Assembly: GCF_020880815.1 (NCBI RefSeq)
Contig: NZ_JAJITD010000010.1
Coordinates: forward strand, 1 to 64,000
From: Paraburkholderia sejongensis
Lineage (GTDB): Bacteria > Pseudomonadota > Gammaproteobacteria > Burkholderiales > Burkholderiaceae
Direction of reading: 5' to 3'
DNA length: 64,000 bases
Part shown: positions 43,808 to 53,531 of the stretch, piece by piece
How positions within the stretch are numbered: position 1 is the first letter of the stretch
How the letters are laid out: each line of letters opens with the position of its first letter
Program-made: the position numbers and the translations under genes
Notes under the pieces: generated by a model
Database searches by the model: none
Told to the model about the DNA's origin: nothing
Seen by the model: the letters and a program-made list of their open reading frames with translations, nothing else

Positions 43808-44194
43808 TCAACGCCGTTTCTGCAATTGCCACGCGCCGCCTTCCTTGCAGAAACCCGGCCGCAGGTGCACCGATTGGCCCTTCGCGTTGAGTACGACCGC
43901 GACGTCGCGGCAGTTGCGGCCGCCGTCGTCGGTGGTGCTGCCGAGCGTGATGTCGGCGTCGATCTTCACGCTGTTGCCGGTGCCCTCGTTGACCCACTTC
44001 AGGGTCTCTCCGTCTTTTTTGTCATTGAGCGCGCCGGTCAACGTCCGCTTCAGCGAATCGACGTCGCGCTGCTTCATGTAGGTGATCGGCGTGTCGTTCA
44101 GGAAGCCGAGATTCGCGGCGTGCGCGGCAACGGTCGCGCCCAGCAGCAGACTCGCGGCGCTCACGCGCAACAGAACACGGGTTCGCATCGACAT
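43808..44194 (-). CDS. small periplasmic protein, RT0821/Lpp0805 surface-protein-like
   Basis: A 128-residue protein with a signal peptide (RTRVLLRVSAASLLLGATVA, cleavage near AHA-ANL). The mature part has YMKQRDVDSLKRTLTGALND, an LKWVNEGTG segment, then NCRDVAVVLNAKGQ and PGFCKEGGAWQL; the paired cysteines and W resemble the 17-kDa surface-antigen domain. Function unknown. Two in-frame ATG codons sit at the start; the first is used. The 70 bases to the Nudix gene and the 214 bases upstream show no other gene. Confidence 0.75.
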   Translation of the reverse strand: MSMRTRVLLRVSAASLLLGATVAAHAANLGFLNDTPITYMKQRDVDSLKRTLTGALNDKKDGETLKWVNEGTGNSVKIDADITLGSTTDDGGRNCRDVAVVLNAKGQSVHLRPGFCKEGGAWQLQKRR

Positions 44195-44408
44195 GAAGGG
44201 TTCTCCTCGAAGTGGACATGGTGGCTCTTGATCGAGACCTCAAAAGCATAGCATGCACACTTGCGCGGATTGCGCGCACCGGATGCAATGCGCGCGGTGC
44301 GCGGCTGCCTCGCGCACCACTACGTGCACGGCGCTGCGCGCCCCTGGGCGCATGCTCAACTCGGCGGGCCCCTGCGGGCACTACTCAGCGCACCGCTCAA
44401 AGCACCAC

Positions 44409-45878
44409 TCAGCGCGCGGCGCCCGTGGTCGCCAGCGCGACCGTCTTGCCCACCGGCTGGTACCCGTCGGTCAGCGTCTTCAGAAACGCGACGACGTCGG
44501 CAGTCTCCGCTTCGTCGAGCGCCGGCTTGTCGCCCGGCTTGCGATCGAACGGCGGCTCGGTATTGAGGTTGGCCCAGTAGCGCCGCGGCAGATCGTCGAA
44601 CTTGCGCACCTTGCCGCCGACCACGGGATAGAACTTCTCCGGATGCGTGTCGCGCTCGGCGTAAAACCTCACCACTTCCTCGAGCGAATGGTAGATGCCG
44701 TTGTGGAAGAAGCTTTGCTTCAACGCGACGTTGCGCAGCGTCGGCGTGCGGAAGATGCCGCAGAATTCGTCGCGGCCCTTCAGGTCGGTGCGCTCCGGTC
44801 CGCACGCGCCGAGGTCGTAGAAGCGCGGATCGCGATTGGCCGGCAGCGCGCGGTTGCGCGGCACGCCGATCGCGATCAGACCGAAATCGCTGAATTGCGG
44901 CGGCGCGCCGTCCCGCGTGCGCTGGCTGATGTGGCAGCTCGCGCAGTTGCCTTTGCGCTCGTCGTTGAAGAGTTCGAGGCCGTGCCGCTCGGCGGCGGTC
45001 AGCTGCGCATGGCCGGCCAGATACGCGTCGTACTTGCTGGTGTACGGATAGAACAGCTCGGGCGTCTGCTCGAAGGTGCCGAGCGCCTGCAGCACGGCTT
45101 TGAAGGTCGCGTCCTCGTCGTCGAAGATGTGCGCGCCGAAGGTCGCGCGAAACGCGTCGGCGTAAGGCGCGGCCTTGACCGCCGCCGTCACGCGCGCGGC
45201 CGAGCTGCCCATCTCGAACGGCGACAGCAACGGAATGCGCGCCTGCGCGCTGCCGCGATCGACGCGGCCATCCCAGGTCAGACCGCCGGTCGGGCCCGCA
45301 TCGATGCTTTCGTCGCCTTCGTCGTCGGACTCGTGATAGTGCTCGGCGAAGGCCGGCACCGATTGCAGATATTTGAGCGTCGGCGCGGCGCGCAAGCCGG
45401 CGCGCTGCATATCGCTGCCGCCCAGTTGCACGGAGCGCGCGTTGGCCGGGGCGAAGCCGTGCTCGGGGCTGTGGCACGACGCGCACGCGAGCTTGCCCGA
45501 ACCCGATAGCGTCGGATCGAAGAACAGCTGCTTGCCGAGCGCCGTCATCTGCCGTACCGATTCGTAGACCTCCGCGCGGGTCTGCCCGGCCGGGTTAGCG
45601 ACGAGGTCATGAGCGGCGAGGTCCTGAGCGGCGACCTTGACGGGAGCGGCGAGCGGCGCGGCCGCCGCGGCCTGGCCGCCGTTGGACGTAGTCACGTTCG
45701 CCCGCACGCCGGTGCTCGCGTTCGTGCCCGTGCCCTCGCCCGCCTGCGCGGCACTCGCCCCGCGCCCATCACACGCGGCGAGCGCCGTCGCCAGTCCGGC
45801 CGCCGCCAGCCCCACCAGCGCCGTCACCACCGCCCGGCGCCGCACCGCCGCGCCCACTCCCGCGAGACCACACCGCAT
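44409..45878 (-). CDS. di-heme cytochrome c peroxidase (MauG/CcpA family) lipoprotein
   Basis: A 489-residue periplasmic oxidoreductase. A lipobox ALAAC near residue 34 predicts membrane anchoring. Two haem sites are visible, CASCHSPEHGF and CASCHISQRTR, and the MauG-type C-terminal FRTPTLRNVAL and FFHNGIYHSLEEVVRFY blocks. Family members reduce peroxide or oxidise protein side chains. It is divergent from an acid phosphatase gene. The start is uncertain: ATG at 45878 lacks a good ribosome site, whereas AGGAGG at 45923-45928 is 11 bases before an in-frame TTG at 45911, which could be the true start. Confidence 0.88.
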   Translation of the reverse strand: MRCGLAGVGAAVRRRAVVTALVGLAAAGLATALAACDGRGASAAQAGEGTGTNASTGVRANVTTSNGGQAAAAAPLAAPVKVAAQDLAAHDLVANPAGQTRAEVYESVRQMTALGKQLFFDPTLSGSGKLACASCHSPEHGFAPANARSVQLGGSDMQRAGLRAAPTLKYLQSVPAFAEHYHESDDEGDESIDAGPTGGLTWDGRVDRGSAQARIPLLSPFEMGSSAARVTAAVKAAPYADAFRATFGAHIFDDEDATFKAVLQALGTFEQTPELFYPYTSKYDAYLAGHAQLTAAERHGLELFNDERKGNCASCHISQRTRDGAPPQFSDFGLIAIGVPRNRALPANRDPRFYDLGACGPERTDLKGRDEFCGIFRTPTLRNVALKQSFFHNGIYHSLEEVVRFYAERDTHPEKFYPVVGGKVRKFDDLPRRYWANLNTEPPFDRKPGDKPALDEAETADVVAFLKTLTDGYQPVGKTVALATTGAAR

Positions 45879-45981
45879 AGTCGTCCACTGAACCCGTGCT
45901 ATCGAAGCCAAGCAGCGTATTTCCTCCTGATGTCGATTAGATGACATTCGCCCTACGCAACAGCGCGCAGCGGAAGTTATT

Positions 45982-46011
45982 TGTAATTTTTTACATACTG
46001 CTGTCAAAAAT
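45982..46011. promoter_or_regulatory. candidate control region between cytochrome and phosphatase genes
   Basis: TGTAA-TTTT-TTACA (45982-45995) is a perfect inverted repeat. It overlaps two 11-base units, TTTACATACTG and CTGTCAAAAAT (45990-46011), that resemble the direct-repeat PhoB box (CTGTCAT repeated every 11 bases). The first unit is weak. A phosphatase gene as target makes PhoB control reasonable but unproven. The divergent gap is AT-rich here, unlike its flanks. Confidence 0.35.
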
Positions 46012-46090
46012 CGTCGACACACTTGCGCGTGCAGGCCGCCGACGCAAACCGGCGCGGCCCGTCCCCAACGCGACAATGAGAACTCCTTCA

Positions 46091-47671
46091 ATGAACAAGA
46101 CACTGATTCGCGCAACGCCCGTGGCGATCGCGATAGCCGCGCTGAGCCTGTACGCATGCGGCAGCGACGAAGTTACGCGACCGGACATCACGTCGATCCA
46201 GAACGTCGTCGTGATCTACGCGGAAAACCGCAGCTTCGACAATCTGTACGGCAACTTCCCCGGCGCCAACGGTCTGCAGAACGTCAGCGCGGCGAACTCG
46301 ACGCAGGTGGACCGCAACGGCGCGCCGCTCGCGACGCTGCCGCACGTGTGGAACGGGCTCACGCAAACCGGTGTGACGCCGGTCGTGACCGAGGCGATGA
46401 CGGCCAATCTGCCGAACAGTCCGTTCGCGATCGACGATCCGAAAGGCTTCAACACGCCGATCAGCGCGACGACCCGCGATCTGTATCACCGCTTCTACGA
46501 GAACCAGATGCAGATCAACGGCGGCAAGAACGACAAGTTCGCCGCGTGGGCGGATTCGGGCGGCCTCGTGATGGGCCACTACTCGCTGAACGCGAACACG
46601 TTGCCGTTGTGGAAGATCGCGCAGCAATACACGCTTGCCGACAACTTCTTCATGGGCGCGTTCGGCGGCTCGTTCCTGAATCACCAGTGGCTGATCTGCT
46701 CGTGCACGCCGGTTTATCCGAACGCGGACAAGAGCCCGGCGGCCGGGTCGGTGAGCGCGCTCGAAAGCGACGGCGTGACGCTCAAAGTCGCGAACAACTC
46801 GCCGGCCTCGGCGCTCGACGGCCCGCCGAAATACGTGCTGTCGGGCAACCTGACGCCGGACTTCTACGCGGTCAACACGATGCAGCCGGCGTATCAGCCG
46901 AGCGGCAACAAGGCCGCCGCGGGCGGCGACCCGAAGCTCGCCGATCCGTCGGCGGCCACCACGCTGCCGGCGCAGACGCAGCGTCACATCGGCGATCTGC
47001 TGAACGACGCGAAGGTGTCGTGGGCGTGGTACGGCGGCGCGTGGGGCGCGGCGGTGTCGGCCGCGCAGAACGGCACCACCAACGTGATCTATGGCGCGAA
47101 TCTGAGCGCGCCGAACTTCCAGCCGCATCATCAGCCGTTCAACTACTTCGCGGACCTCGCGCCCGGCACCGCGAACCGCGCGCAGCATCTGCTCGACGGC
47201 GGGATGGCCGGCGCGGAATTCATCAAGGCGATCGATGCCGGCACGCTGCCGCAAGTGTCGTTCTACAAGCCGCAGGGCAACCTGAACGAACACCCGGGTT
47301 ACACCGATGTCGGATCGGGCGACCAGCATATCGCCGACGTGATCGCGCATCTGCAGAAGAGCCCGCAGTGGAATCACATGCTGGTCGTCGTGACCTACGA
47401 CGAAAACGGCGGCTTCTGGGATCACGTCGCGCCGCCGAAGGCCGACCGCTGGGGTCCGGGCTCGCGCATTCCGGCGCTGATCGTGTCGCCGTATGCGAAG
47501 CGCGGGTACGTCGATCATACGCAGTACGACACGACTTCGATCCTGCGCTTCATCACCCGTCGCTACTCGCTGCCGACGCTGCCGGGCATCGCCGCGCGCG
47601 ATGCGGCGCTCGTCAGCAACGGCAGCAAACCGATGGGCGATCTGACCGCGGCGCTGGACATCCGCCAGTAA
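46091..47671 (+). CDS. AcpA/phospholipase C-type phosphoesterase (acid phosphatase)
   Basis: A 526-residue PF04185-type phosphoesterase. Signature parts are VVVIYAENRSFDNLYGNFPG near residue 40, NHQWLICSC, and VVVTYDENGGFWDHVAPP near 435. An N-terminal signal with LSLYACGSD gives a lipobox-like cysteine near residue 23, so it is exported and perhaps lipid-anchored. The family releases phosphate from phosphomonoesters or phospholipids. The ATG at 46091 begins the signal peptide; in-frame codons further upstream are unlikely. A terminator follows 60 bases after the stop. Confidence 0.87.
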   Translation: MNKTLIRATPVAIAIAALSLYACGSDEVTRPDITSIQNVVVIYAENRSFDNLYGNFPGANGLQNVSAANSTQVDRNGAPLATLPHVWNGLTQTGVTPVVTEAMTANLPNSPFAIDDPKGFNTPISATTRDLYHRFYENQMQINGGKNDKFAAWADSGGLVMGHYSLNANTLPLWKIAQQYTLADNFFMGAFGGSFLNHQWLICSCTPVYPNADKSPAAGSVSALESDGVTLKVANNSPASALDGPPKYVLSGNLTPDFYAVNTMQPAYQPSGNKAAAGGDPKLADPSAATTLPAQTQRHIGDLLNDAKVSWAWYGGAWGAAVSAAQNGTTNVIYGANLSAPNFQPHHQPFNYFADLAPGTANRAQHLLDGGMAGAEFIKAIDAGTLPQVSFYKPQGNLNEHPGYTDVGSGDQHIADVIAHLQKSPQWNHMLVVVTYDENGGFWDHVAPPKADRWGPGSRIPALIVSPYAKRGYVDHTQYDTTSILRFITRRYSLPTLPGIAARDAALVSNGSKPMGDLTAALDIRQ

Positions 47672-47731
47672 TCGGCGGGGTTTCCACCACACCGACGATA
47701 AGCAGCAGTGCGCGTCACGGCGCGACTTCGA

Positions 47732-47760
47732 CGGGCAGCTTCGGCTGCCCGTTTTTTTTT
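47732..47760 (+). terminator. intrinsic terminator after the phosphatase gene
   Basis: CGGGCAGC and GCTGCCCG flank a TTCG tetraloop and are followed by nine T residues. It is one of the clearest terminators in the window. Confidence 0.96.
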
Positions 47761-47936
47761 GGCCGACGCCGATCGCAAGCGCGCGACGAACACGCGCGGC
47801 GCGGCCCATCGTGGCCAGCGCGCCGGCTATCGCGGGCCCGATCGACACTGCTAAGATGCGCCGAGTGCATGATGAACGCCTGTCCCGGCGCGAGCATTGT
47901 GTCGGCGACAGCGCCCTTCCTTTGGAGGAGTTCCGA

Positions 47937-49430
47937 ATGGAAATGCCAGCTTCGCAACCGCGGCATCGTGCCGGCGCCTGGGGATGCATCTGCCACAGCG
48001 CGGCTTTCTTACGACTGAACGCGCGGCTGAACGAAGAGCATGATGCTTCAGTTGCCGATCCGCTGCGCGACGCCGACATCCTGCCGCGCAGCGCGGCGGC
48101 GAGCGGCAGCACCGCTGCGCAGCCCGGCGCATCCGCCACCTCGGACGCGCAGCAACCGCCCGTCGCGTTCACCAACATCCGACTGTTCGACGGCCTCAGC
48201 AAGACCTTGCGCAGCGGCCTGCGCGTGATCGTCACCGGCAACCGGATCAGCGCGGTCGAACCCGACGACGGCCAGAAGCTCGACGGCATGCAGGTGGTGG
48301 ACGGCAGCGGCCATACGCTGATGCCGGGGCTCATCGATGCGCACGCGCACATCATGATGGCCTCGCTGTCGATGGCTCAACTGATGGTCGCCGACATCGG
48401 CTTCATTCATCTGGCCGCGGCAGGCGAAGCCGAGCGCATGCTGATGCGCGGCTTCACCAGCATCCGCGACATGGCCGGCCCCGCGTTCTCGCTGAAGAAG
48501 GCGATCGATCTCGGCATGGTGGCGGGACCGCGCATCTGGCCGTCGGGCGCGATGATCTCGCAGACCTCCGGGCACGGCGACTTTCGCATGCCGTATGAAA
48601 TTCCGTCGCATCCGGGACAGCCGGTCTCGCGCGGCGAAGCGCTAGGCGCCGGCGCGATCGCCGACGGCACCGCCGAAATTCTCAAACGCGCGCGCGAACA
48701 GTTGATGCTCGGCGCGAGCCAGTTGAAGCTCGCGGCGGGCGGCGGCGTCGCATCGAATTACGATCCGCTCGACGTATCGCAATACACCGAGGCGGAGTTT
48801 CGCGCGGCCGTCGATGCCGCCGAGAACTGGGGCACCTATGTGGCGGTGCACGCGTACATGCCGCGCGCGATTGCGACCGCGGTGCGCGGCGGCGTGCGCT
48901 GCATCGAGCACGGTCAGCTGATGGACGAGAATACCGCGAAGCTGCTCGCCGACGAAGGGATCTGGATCAGCCTGCAACCGTTTCTCGACGACGAGGACGC
49001 GATCTTTTTCCCCGCCGGTTCGCCGAGCCGGCTCAAGCAGATCGAGATGTCGAACGGCACCGACACCGCCTATGCGCTCGCCAGGAAGTACGGACTGAAA
49101 ACCGCGTGGGGCACCGACACGCTATTCGACGCGAAACTCGCGACGCGCCAGGGCGCGCAACTCGCGAAAATGACGCGCTGGTACGAACCCGCCGATGTAC
49201 TGACGATGGCGACCCGCATCAATGCCGAGCTGCTCGCGCTGGCGGGACCGCGCAACCCCTACCCCGGCAAGCTCGGCGTGATCGAGGCGGGGGCGCTGGC
49301 GGATCTGCTGGTAGTGAGAGGCGATCCGCTTGCGAATATCCAGCTGCTCGCCGATCCGGGCAGCCATCTCGCGGTGATCATGAAGGATGGGCGGATTTAT
49401 AAGGATACGTTGGGGGTGGGGTTTAACTAA
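47937..49430 (+). CDS. metal-dependent amidohydrolase (imidazolonepropionase-like)
   Basis: A 497-residue cytosolic amidohydrolase. The metal-binding HxH lies in MPGLIDAHAHIMM near residue 135, a likely bridging lysine in SQLKLAAGGG near 265, further ligands in YVAVHAY and IEHGQLMDE, and the catalytic aspartate in WGTDTLFD. The final GALADLLVVRGDPLANIQLL block is typical of this branch, which includes prolidase-like and aryl-amidase enzymes. The 70 residues before the barrel are poorly conserved and have two cysteines (GCICHS). GGAGGAG precedes the ATG at 47937. Substrate unknown. Confidence 0.87.
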   Translation: MEMPASQPRHRAGAWGCICHSAAFLRLNARLNEEHDASVADPLRDADILPRSAAASGSTAAQPGASATSDAQQPPVAFTNIRLFDGLSKTLRSGLRVIVTGNRISAVEPDDGQKLDGMQVVDGSGHTLMPGLIDAHAHIMMASLSMAQLMVADIGFIHLAAAGEAERMLMRGFTSIRDMAGPAFSLKKAIDLGMVAGPRIWPSGAMISQTSGHGDFRMPYEIPSHPGQPVSRGEALGAGAIADGTAEILKRAREQLMLGASQLKLAAGGGVASNYDPLDVSQYTEAEFRAAVDAAENWGTYVAVHAYMPRAIATAVRGGVRCIEHGQLMDENTAKLLADEGIWISLQPFLDDEDAIFFPAGSPSRLKQIEMSNGTDTAYALARKYGLKTAWGTDTLFDAKLATRQGAQLAKMTRWYEPADVLTMATRINAELLALAGPRNPYPGKLGVIEAGALADLLVVRGDPLANIQLLADPGSHLAVIMKDGRIYKDTLGVGFN

Positions 49431-49487
49431 CGCATATTCCGGAGCCCGCCGTGCAGCGCCGGACGAACGTCAGCCCGGCCAGTTGCA

Positions 49488-52349
49488 CTAAGCCACTGCC
49501 GAGAATTCCTCCCAGAGTACTGGAACCTCACCAGGGAAAAGCGGAATGGGCTTATCCCGCGTCACACCCTCGTGCTGGCCCATAAAAAGTTGCCGCAAAT
49601 CACGCAGTATTTCATATTCCCCGCTTTCGACGCGCCTCACAAAAAATACTCTCTTGTTTTCCGGTATCATCGCCAGGAACATAGCGTTGTTTTTCATGGC
49701 TTTTGCATCCAACCCGGAAAAATCCGGATCACTCAATTGCTTCGTCACATCAACGAGTAACCTTTCGGCCCGAGCATGACTGCTCGACCTGTCTTCCACG
49801 TAATTCCTCAGTTCCGACCATTCATATCGCGAAAGGGATTGATCATCCAGCTCACGGAATTCGGACAAAGTCGCCAGTAGCCGATCGTTTTCCTGTTGCA
49901 TCCAAAACTCTTCTATCGCATTGTGATACTGAGCGGCAATCACTTCGCCATCGTGATGTTCCTGTGTGTATGCGCGTGCACGCTGCCCGATTTCCTTGCT
50001 GATGTCCGGTGAAGTAAACGCAAAACGGAGAGCCTGCGCGAGATCAGAGCAGCTCGGGTTTTCCTGGAGTTTGGTGACGACATGGTCTGGAATTTCGCGC
50101 AGCGCGGCGTGAGCGTTCACGATCACGTGCTTTCCTGCCCCCATTCCATCCGAAACTGCCGCTGATGTCTCTCCTCTGGATTTCGCCCGAAGCTGGACAC
50201 ACAGATCGCAAGCGCTCAGCCATAGCTGATAATCGGCATCACTCACATACCCCGTAACAGTGCAATTAGTGACCTGCCCGCTAGCGGTGAGGCGAAGAAG
50301 GAGCGCATTGAACGTATCGTCACCGCAATCCCCGACAAACACGAGCCTGCAGTTCGGTGTCTTGCCGAGTCCGCCTTCACTCCAGGCCTGGAGAAGACGA
50401 TCGTTCAACTTGAACATTGAAGAGACGATGCCGAATGAGCAAACGACGAATGCGTTCTCGTCGATGCCCAGGCGCTTGCGGGCTTCGAGTTGGGAAACGC
50501 TCTGTCGCCCCCAATCTCTCAGGAGGGGAATCACTGCCCAATTTCGAGGGGCACCTTCTCCGTACCACCTGTGAGCCAATTCCTTGCTGTATCCGGAATG
50601 CGATATCACACCGATTGCGTTTTCCAATACCGCCAGATTACATGGATAGCGCACCAGCGACCGCAGCACATTGTCCGAGCACAGATGCTCCAGAAGACTT
50701 AATTGTCCGTGAGAGAACTCGATTTCTCTTGAAAAAGCGTGAGTCGACGGATCACTCGCCTCAATCGTCCAGAAGAGCCCGCTTAAGAAGAAGTCGTGCA
50801 GAACGACTATTCCCGGAATCCTCCGCAGCAATCGCGGCATGTCGGTGTGAAAATGGGAGTTCCCGACGTGGTACACCACGCGATCATACCTGTCTGCAGA
50901 CCTTTCGAACTCCTCATAGGTCCTGATTGGGAACCTCTCCGACAGTTCGGGAGCGACTTCCTCGCCGTTATGCACTAGATCGATCTCATAATATTTCGAC
51001 AAAAGCGGTAAAAGCATAGCGCTATACGCGGCAATGCCCGATCGCTCCGGCGGCAACGGGGATACATAGGCCAGTCGTGGCTTATCGGCTCGCTCAAAAT
51101 ACCCAAGCCGGAAGAGAGACGGCGCTTTTGCCCGCGCAGCTATTGATTCGAGCGCATCCCACGCGACGCTTGCACTTCTCTCCCAGGAAAAGGTCTGAGC
51201 TCTGCTGAAACCGCTCGCCTGTAAATCTCTCCGAAAATCGTCATCCTGCAGTGCCTGTGCCAATTTCGCCGCCATGTCCATGCGCGATAACGGATTGAAC
51301 AGCGCATCCGAACGTCCGATTACTTCCGGAACACTTGTGCAGTCTGATCCAATAACTGCTGCCCCGCAGGACATCGCTTCCAGAGCCGGCAGACCAAACC
51401 CCTCGTGTATCGACGGGAAAATAAATACCTTGCAGAGGTTGTACAGATCGACTAGTTCGTCATCGGTTACATAGCCGGTTAATACGACATTGCCTTTATC
51501 AAGTCCAGCTGCGGCCGCTACGGCTTCAAGTCGCCGCACCTCGGTCAGGTTGGCGCGACAGACGACGGCAAGCTGATGTGTGGACCGCAGTTCTGGCGGC
51601 AGGCACGCATAGGCATCGATGAGACCCTCGATGTTTTTTCGAAAATCGATCCCGCCGGTGTACATAATGAACGGCTTCTTCAGTGCAAACCGCCGTCTCA
51701 GCTCCGCCTCACGTGCGGGACTCACGTGCATCCGCTTGAACTTTTTATCGACAGCGCTCGATATATTGACCGTCGAATGTTCCGGCAACCCCAGATGATC
51801 GATACCCTCCCGCCTTGAGGATTCCGATATCGCAAGCGCAAGATCGGCCTGTTTCAATTGCAGAAGGCGGCGCCTGTACCAATCCTCGACTCGCTCGTCC
51901 GCCAGATAGTGTTTGGCGCGCAGATAGGGGATCAGGTCATAAAGGGTTACCGCGTTGCAGGCAAGCGATTCAGGTGCGACCGTCGTCACCGACGAGTCTA
52001 CGAACCCTTCGAAGAGACTAGCTGTGTGAACGATGTCCGCGTTCAACGACCTGAAGTACTCTTCCTTGATGCGCTCGGACGCAAGTCTGCGGAGCACATT
52101 TTTTGGTTCGATTTCTTCAATACCTTTCAGGCCGCCCCACAACACCACATTGGCGTTCGGCAGAAGATCCGCAAAATGCTTCTGAATGGTATCGATGGAT
52201 TCCGGAAAAGCGCGATTCAGGGCAATCAGAACTTCGTGTCCTCTGCAGTTGCGAATCATCGCGTCCGCCAACGCAAAAGAATAGCGGCCAATGCCCCGGT
52301 CGCGGCTCCCCTCCGTTTGGCAAGCCTGAAGATCGATGACAAGTCTCAT
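49488..52349 (-). CDS. two-domain glycosyltransferase (tandem GT4)
   Basis: A 953-residue protein with two GT-B glycosyltransferase units. Unit 1 (about 1-410) starts MRLVIDLQACQTEG and holds YTGGIDFRKNIEGLIDAY and the E-x7-E motif HEGFGLPALEAMSCG. Unit 2 (about 430-800) starts LAYVSPLPPERSGIAAYSAM and has a less standard SRGETSAAVSDGMGAG motif. The last 150 residues are a helical tail. Probably builds a surface glycan from the cytosol. Codon use is visibly AT-richer than in the flanking core genes. It follows the FkbM methyltransferase gene by 15 bases. Confidence 0.88.
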   Translation of the reverse strand: MRLVIDLQACQTEGSRDRGIGRYSFALADAMIRNCRGHEVLIALNRAFPESIDTIQKHFADLLPNANVVLWGGLKGIEEIEPKNVLRRLASERIKEEYFRSLNADIVHTASLFEGFVDSSVTTVAPESLACNAVTLYDLIPYLRAKHYLADERVEDWYRRRLLQLKQADLALAISESSRREGIDHLGLPEHSTVNISSAVDKKFKRMHVSPAREAELRRRFALKKPFIMYTGGIDFRKNIEGLIDAYACLPPELRSTHQLAVVCRANLTEVRRLEAVAAAAGLDKGNVVLTGYVTDDELVDLYNLCKVFIFPSIHEGFGLPALEAMSCGAAVIGSDCTSVPEVIGRSDALFNPLSRMDMAAKLAQALQDDDFRRDLQASGFSRAQTFSWERSASVAWDALESIAARAKAPSLFRLGYFERADKPRLAYVSPLPPERSGIAAYSAMLLPLLSKYYEIDLVHNGEEVAPELSERFPIRTYEEFERSADRYDRVVYHVGNSHFHTDMPRLLRRIPGIVVLHDFFLSGLFWTIEASDPSTHAFSREIEFSHGQLSLLEHLCSDNVLRSLVRYPCNLAVLENAIGVISHSGYSKELAHRWYGEGAPRNWAVIPLLRDWGRQSVSQLEARKRLGIDENAFVVCSFGIVSSMFKLNDRLLQAWSEGGLGKTPNCRLVFVGDCGDDTFNALLLRLTASGQVTNCTVTGYVSDADYQLWLSACDLCVQLRAKSRGETSAAVSDGMGAGKHVIVNAHAALREIPDHVVTKLQENPSCSDLAQALRFAFTSPDISKEIGQRARAYTQEHHDGEVIAAQYHNAIEEFWMQQENDRLLATLSEFRELDDQSLSRYEWSELRNYVEDRSSSHARAERLLVDVTKQLSDPDFSGLDAKAMKNNAMFLAMIPENKRVFFVRRVESGEYEILRDLRQLFMGQHEGVTRDKPIPLFPGEVPVLWEEFSAVA

Positions 52350-52364
52350 TCGTTAGCCTCCTCG

Positions 52365-53531
52365 TTATCGCCGAACGGTGTGCCATAGCTGCGCGAAGAC
52401 CGGCCGCACACACAACCAGGCTTTACGCACCCACGTATGTTTGAGAAGGAAACTTCTGCAACTCAGACGAAGTGCCCGGATAGGAGCAGTCATTCTCCAC
52501 GACGTACTGCTTCGCAGCAAATCGATTTCCGAACTCAGCGTGCTGATGCGCTGGCGTAGCAGGTCCTGCTCTATTTGCAACTGCTGGCCCTTCGAATATG
52601 CGTCGTCGCGCTCGTCTTTCGCACGTGCAAGACTCGCATGAGTTTGATGCAGTTCAGCCCGCACTTCCGTCAACTCAACACGTTTTTCTGCCAGGCGAAC
52701 TGACAGACGTTTGTGCTCTAGCATGATGAAATCGTGCTCTACGGCTAATTTTTGTGAGCGCGCTGTCTCCGCGTCCAGTTCCCTGCGGCTCTCCTCCAGT
52801 TGCCGAACCGTCTCATGCAATTTTTCGAGGTTTTCTTCGTTCTGTTTTTCTCCGACGGTGACATACTCGTCGAATACATTCGGCGGCGCGGCAAACTTTT
52901 CAAGAAGCTCTGCTTTTTCGCTCGCCACGAAATATTTATTCAGACCATCAAAGTACGCGAACTTATAAGACGAGTCCTCAACATGAGCCTGCCAGCTGCA
53001 ATCAGACAATCGGGAGGTCATTGGAATGGTCGCCTCGATAACCAGAATCCACGGCCGCCAGACTTTGAAGTTGATGCTCTGAATGACATCAGCCTCACTT
53101 CCTTCCACGTCAATCTTCAGGAAGTGAATGATGCCGACGTTGTGTTCGACCAGAATCGAGTCCAAACGCGACGGCACTTGGTCCGACTTAATGATTCTGA
53201 AACCTGCATTACGGTGAATCTCGGCTTGCTTTCTGTCGACCGTTGAAAGCCCCGTATCTTCTATTTCGTAAAACTCAACCGGGGTAGAACCCGTACCTAC
53301 GAGTTTTTGTACATTGATATCTTCCGGCCGAGATTCAAGCAACTTTCTGTACCAATGTTCTACTGGCTCGATGTTCACACCTCTCCAGCCACTCTCATAA
53401 AACGTCCTGGTAACGGAAAATTCGTCCGGGTCCTGAGCGCCGACATCTACATAAAAACCATTGGTGACGTCAGCCAAGGCTCGGCGAAGAAGCACATCCT
53501 CTCGGTTTTGCGAATACGATACAAAAGGCAT
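52365..53531 (-). CDS. FkbM-family methyltransferase with C-terminal coiled coil
   Basis: A 388-residue protein. Residues about 1-230 form an FkbM S-adenosylmethionine methyltransferase (MPFVSYSQNREDVLLRRAL, GFYVDVGAQDPDEFSVT, FLKIDVEGSEADV). Residues about 240-345 are heptad-rich and predicted coiled coil, ending in EIDLLRSSTSWRMTAPIR, a linker common in glycan-modifying enzymes. It likely methylates a sugar of the glycan made by its partner glycosyltransferase. The ATG at 53531 fits the conserved start; an ATG 22 codons upstream is possible. AT-richer than the core genes. Confidence 0.88.
   Translation of the reverse strand: MPFVSYSQNREDVLLRRALADVTNGFYVDVGAQDPDEFSVTRTFYESGWRGVNIEPVEHWYRKLLESRPEDINVQKLVGTGSTPVEFYEIEDTGLSTVDRKQAEIHRNAGFRIIKSDQVPSRLDSILVEHNVGIIHFLKIDVEGSEADVIQSINFKVWRPWILVIEATIPMTSRLSDCSWQAHVEDSSYKFAYFDGLNKYFVASEKAELLEKFAAPPNVFDEYVTVGEKQNEENLEKLHETVRQLEESRRELDAETARSQKLAVEHDFIMLEHKRLSVRLAEKRVELTEVRAELHQTHASLARAKDERDDAYSKGQQLQIEQDLLRQRISTLSSEIDLLRSSTSWRMTAPIRALRLSCRSFLLKHTWVRKAWLCVRPVFAQLWHTVRR

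Noticed and set aside
46088..48355. A 755-codon minus-strand frame across the phosphatase and amidohydrolase genes
   Set aside because: It covers two genes and a strong terminator on the other strand; composition is that of a shadow frame.
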